NCBI GenBank assembly: GCA_050084985.1
Contig: JBITNC010000001.1
Span: 142,910,001-142,974,000, forward strand
Direction: 5' to 3'
Source of the DNA: Nageia nagi
Lineage: Eukaryota; Pinophyta
DNA: 64,000 nucleotides
A model generated the notes under the pieces. That model ran no database searches. It saw only the letters and a list, made by a program, of their open reading frames with translations, and was not told the DNA's origin. Of this stretch, positions 60,780 through 64,000 are shown in pieces. Position numbers and translations under genes: made by a program. Within the stretch, counting starts at the first letter, position 1. Each line of letters opens with the position of its first letter.

Positions 60780-62690
60780 TTCATAATATACCTAATAAAG
60801 AATCTCTCCAAGACCTCATTTACCTACTTTCTAGACTAGATTTCATGTGGAGAATTATGATCTATTCCTGTATTAGTCCACTTGTATGTAGATTCATTAG
60901 ATTCTATGTACCACCATTCTTACACCCTCAAGAGTATTTTGATAAACTCATTATGGCCCATATAATATCTATAAATGTTTTCCATTAGGATTTCATGTTT
61001 TATGTGCCTATCACTTATCAAGCCACTGATTAGATTATCAACCATATCATTTGTACTCATACAATAAACCCTTGATCAATTGGGAATCCATTATGTACAA
61101 ATAGAATACATTGATTAAAAATAATATATATATATATATATATATATACATACATACATATACACTTTGAAAATTATTTCTAAAGCCTCTTGGCTATTGG
61201 GTGTGCTACCCTATGTGTTTGTATTATACAATTGTATTAACTTTGTTCATTTTGTCTATCATTAAGAAACTATTAAATATGAAACATGAAAATTATAGTA
61301 ACCTACAAAGATAAGTATATAAACACCCTAAAAATCCATTCATACATTGTTCATATATATAGTTATGAATATAAATAAAGGAGTATTTTATAGGTATAAT
61401 ATTCATATTCTATTTTATCAAAATATATTTTGTAAGATTTCTAAAACTTTAGATGATAAACAAACATTACCTTACACTATTAAAATGTTGTGAACTTATA
61501 CACTTTTACACACTATAAATCTTAAAACATTCAAAGATTTGATGTTATTGAAGCATAATTTTAAGTATTTATCCTACTATTTTGCTTCATCTTGAACCCA
61601 AGAGATAGGACAAAAAAGGAAAAAGATAAGATCATCAAAAAAAAGGGAGAAGGAAAAGAAAATAAAATCAGAATTCTTAGGTAATTACAATATTCTCTAT
61701 TGGGGCTATGGATGCCCAACTAGTAATAAAGCAAGGCTATAATGGGATCTAGGTATTAATCTTCATCGAGGCTATGAATGCTCATCTTCTAGTGAAGTAT
61801 TCCTTATGAAGAGGTGATATGTACACTCTTTGAGATGGACCTCTAAAGAAAAATAATACTATATATCCTATGCTCTTATAACATTAGATTAACGAATATT
61901 AAGAGAAGGAAATCAATATCACTACACACATATGGGTTCATAATAAACTTAAAAGTATATCATAACTTTGTTTTATATCATCCTTGGTAGAAGAAATTGA
62001 AATGAAAGACTATTTTATTCAAAGTTACTATGAATATATTACTCATTACACTTATTTATTATATTATACATCCATTTCATTTCATAATATTTATATCCCA
62101 TTATTATAATCTTGGAGGGTTAACTAAGTCATCATGTTTAAACATTTAGATAGTTATACCATACATTCATACATACATGTGTGTTTATGTGTATAAATCC
62201 ATAGTATTATACATTCATACATCTATCCATGTGTGTTCATACCATTCATACCATTTTACATACATACATCATCTCATTTGTATGAGTAGCCAAGAAAAAT
62301 AGAAAATAATGATATCTAATTCCATATTATTATAAATAAAATATGTTCTTAGTATAATAGTTTTACATTATAATAACCTTCATTTATTCATTTTCATACA
62401 TCAAGATATTATAATATTTGAAATCATAATAAGGTAGGTAAACATTTCATCCATAACAAAAACTTGAATCATCTAACCATGTATCTAGAGACATACATAC
62501 ATCATAAGTATAAACATAACATCAAAAGTATGCATATATAACCATTAATCATCATCATAACATAATAAAAAAATAATTACTTAAGTATACCGATCAAATA
62601 CTCATTTTCATAAAATAAAATGCTAGATCATACCCTCATGATCACAAAAAACAATAATAGTGTCATCATCTAGATCCATCATAAGAATGT
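60780..62690. other. Non-coding, very AT-rich spacer of element C
   Basis: No domain on either strand. It holds a (AT)n run at about 61122-61148 followed by a (CATA)n run, and an imperfect duplicated segment at about 61700 and 61778 (ggggctatggatgcccaac versus gaggctatgaatgctcatc). From 62160 to 62260 there are several catacat/cattcata words. Confidence 0.5.
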
Positions 62691-62699
62691 TTAAATATT

Positions 62700-64000
62700 A
62701 AAACTAATACAAATAAATCTCTAGGGCATCCTCAAGAACTACCCTCACCACCACCTTTACCATTAGAACTGCCAAAACCCTAAGTAGGATGTAATGTACC
62801 CATTAAAGTTGAAGGGCTCTCCTCTCAACCTACTCTCCTTAGCTATGAAGATCCTATGGATGTTGAGAAGACACTCCTACAATAGAACTCCATCTCCAAG
62901 ATAATGCAAGTCTAACATGTCTACCTTGAGTACTAGTTGTGCCCTATGATCCACTCGTTAAAGGTGTAGGAAGTGCACTAACATCCATTAGAATATATCC
63001 TCTTAAAGGAAGAGAATAGGGAACACTAGTAACAAACTCAAGAATACCTGCCAACCAAGTAGCCACAACACCCATATAATAGTCTCTCTACTAGCATAGA
63101 CCCTTGAAAAATGTTGAAGAATGGATCTCAAATCCTATAGAAGTGTTTATTCTAAAGAGAATAAACTATCACCCTAGCCTCATCCCTCTCCTACCTATAA
63201 CAGTCCCTCTCTACCCTATATCTATAATGAGCTAAGTTAGCCTGAGCTAACTAGAATCATAACTCATAAGTTTCTCCTAATAATGAATTAATACTAGGAA
63301 CCTAAGGAGGAGGAACCTCATGCTCTCTAGCATCACCCTCCTCACCTTGAGTGGCTCTCTCACCCTATCCTATCTCCTTAGGAATGTTAGCAATGACCTC
63401 TAGCTTAGCCTTCTCAGGAATGTTCACCATAGGCTCTACCTTAGCCTTCTTTGCTACATCTATATCAACCTCTACTCTCTATCATTTTTGATGCCCATGA
63501 TCATCCTCATCCACCTCCTCTAACTCCACATACTACTAGGCATCAAAAGCCTAAGTAACCCCAACATCATCCTTAGTAGAATCCTCCTCGATAACCTCCT
63601 CCTAAGTAAGGTTAGGCTCAACATACACTAAGGTTTGTAGACCCTCAAGTGGAAGGATGCCCTCTTATTGATATCTCATTAGCTTAGGAGGCACATATTG
63701 AACCAATCCAAACTACCATCTAACATGGTAAAATTGAAAGTACTCCTAAAACTCAATCCTCCTACCATTTAGGACCCTATCTTGATAAATACCTACAAGC
63801 TCCACCTTGAGCTCATCCCATATAGGGCACAAGTGGTATAGATTGAATTGAACATGATTAGGAACCATATGAGAGAGCATATCATTGTATAATCTCACAT
63901 CCCTATGAATACCATATGTCTAATGCAAGTAAAAATCACCTCTTCACCTCATGATGTTAGCTGGGTACTCAACATGGCTAGCAATATGCTTGTAATCCCA
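62700..64000 (-). pseudogene. Antisense PMD relic of element C (C-terminal part)
   Basis: Starting at the window edge, the minus strand reads GIHRDVRLYNDMLSHMVPNH and FNLYHLCPIWDELKVELVGI, then FQFYHVRW, a stop, and FGLVQYVPPKLMRY (about 63740-63670). The last block matches the PMD C-terminal signature seen in the other two copies (PHHVLR/FGIQ and YFGLTQDI). An acidic and Lys-Glu tail follows (VDIDVAKKAKVEPMVNIPEK), including a short duplicated unit, KAK-x-EPMVNIPE versus KAKLEVIANIPK. The N-terminal half lies beyond the window. Orientation is again opposite to pol. Confidence 0.55.

Larger units (their letters stand above)
47979..64000 (+). mobile_element. Element C: Tat-lineage Ty3/gypsy retrotransposon, runs off the window
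   Basis: It starts with TGTAGACACCCAAAAATG, the same type of LTR start as elements A and B, at the exact point where an older integrase is broken. Gag, protease, G-patch, RT, RNase H, a second RNase H and integrase follow in order on the plus strand (50790-58500). Next come extra sense ORFs (58640-60779) and an antisense PMD relic (64000-62700). The second RNase H after the first is the mark of the plant Tat lineage. The 3' LTR is not in the window, so the total length exceeds 16 kb. All ORFs are broken. Confidence 0.75.

Noticed and set aside
1-64000. CRISPR array, operons, prokaryotic mobile elements, tRNA or rRNA genes
   Set aside because: No spaced perfect repeats, no ribosome-binding-site-led gene strings and no cloverleaf with intact arms were seen. 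Content is that of a plant nuclear repeat region.

Overview
The window looks like nuclear DNA of a seed plant with a large, slowly turning-over genome, most plausibly a gymnosperm such as a conifer. This is an inference from four things: AT-rich sequence, very sparse genes, deeply nested and stop-riddled retroelements, and plant-only families (plant mobile domain, Tat-lineage gypsy elements, an LRR-X-type receptor kinase). There is no sign of prokaryotic or organellar sequence. Only one convincingly intact protein-coding gene is visible: a receptor-like kinase on the minus strand at 28543-29823. It has a signal peptide, a very short outside segment, one membrane span and a complete kinase domain, but no leucine-rich repeats.

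Left third (1-23.1 kb). A 5'-truncated LINE on the minus strand (reverse transcriptase at 11040-10258, C-terminal part at 2518-1980) is split by a 7.74-kb LTR retrotransposon, element A (2519-10257, minus). Element A has about 700-bp LTRs, a polypurine tract, a gag relic, no recognisable pol, and an antisense spliced plant-mobile-domain (PMD) gene. Next comes a degenerate minus-strand gag- or ORF1-like region (23100-11240). It is interrupted by a 5.22-kb gag-protease-only LTR element (13490-18710, target duplication CTCAG) and by a 3.80-kb hAT transposon (18890-22687, target duplication CATATTAT). The gag-protease element contains a 30-bp (10-codon) tandem repeat.

Middle (23.1-35.2 kb). This is the low-repeat island with the receptor kinase, a tRNA-derived SINE close upstream of it, and a Ty1/copia RNase H fragment.

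Right half (35.2-64 kb). Element B (minus, from a 3' LTR at 35227-36596 to 47978) belongs to the same family as element A, as its LTR, polypurine tract and antisense PMD gene show. Its LTR carries a 636-bp solo LTR with target duplication ACATG. At 47979 a third LTR element, C (plus), begins and runs off the window. It is a Tat-lineage gypsy relic with gag, protease, a G-patch motif, reverse transcriptase, two RNase H domains and integrase. Extra sense ORFs follow, and then a PMD relic again in antisense.

The recurring theme is a convergent architecture: three separate Tat-type retroelements each carry a PMD gene that points against their own gag-pol. All mobile-element genes are decayed, largely by stops that sit where Gln, Arg or Trp codons are expected.
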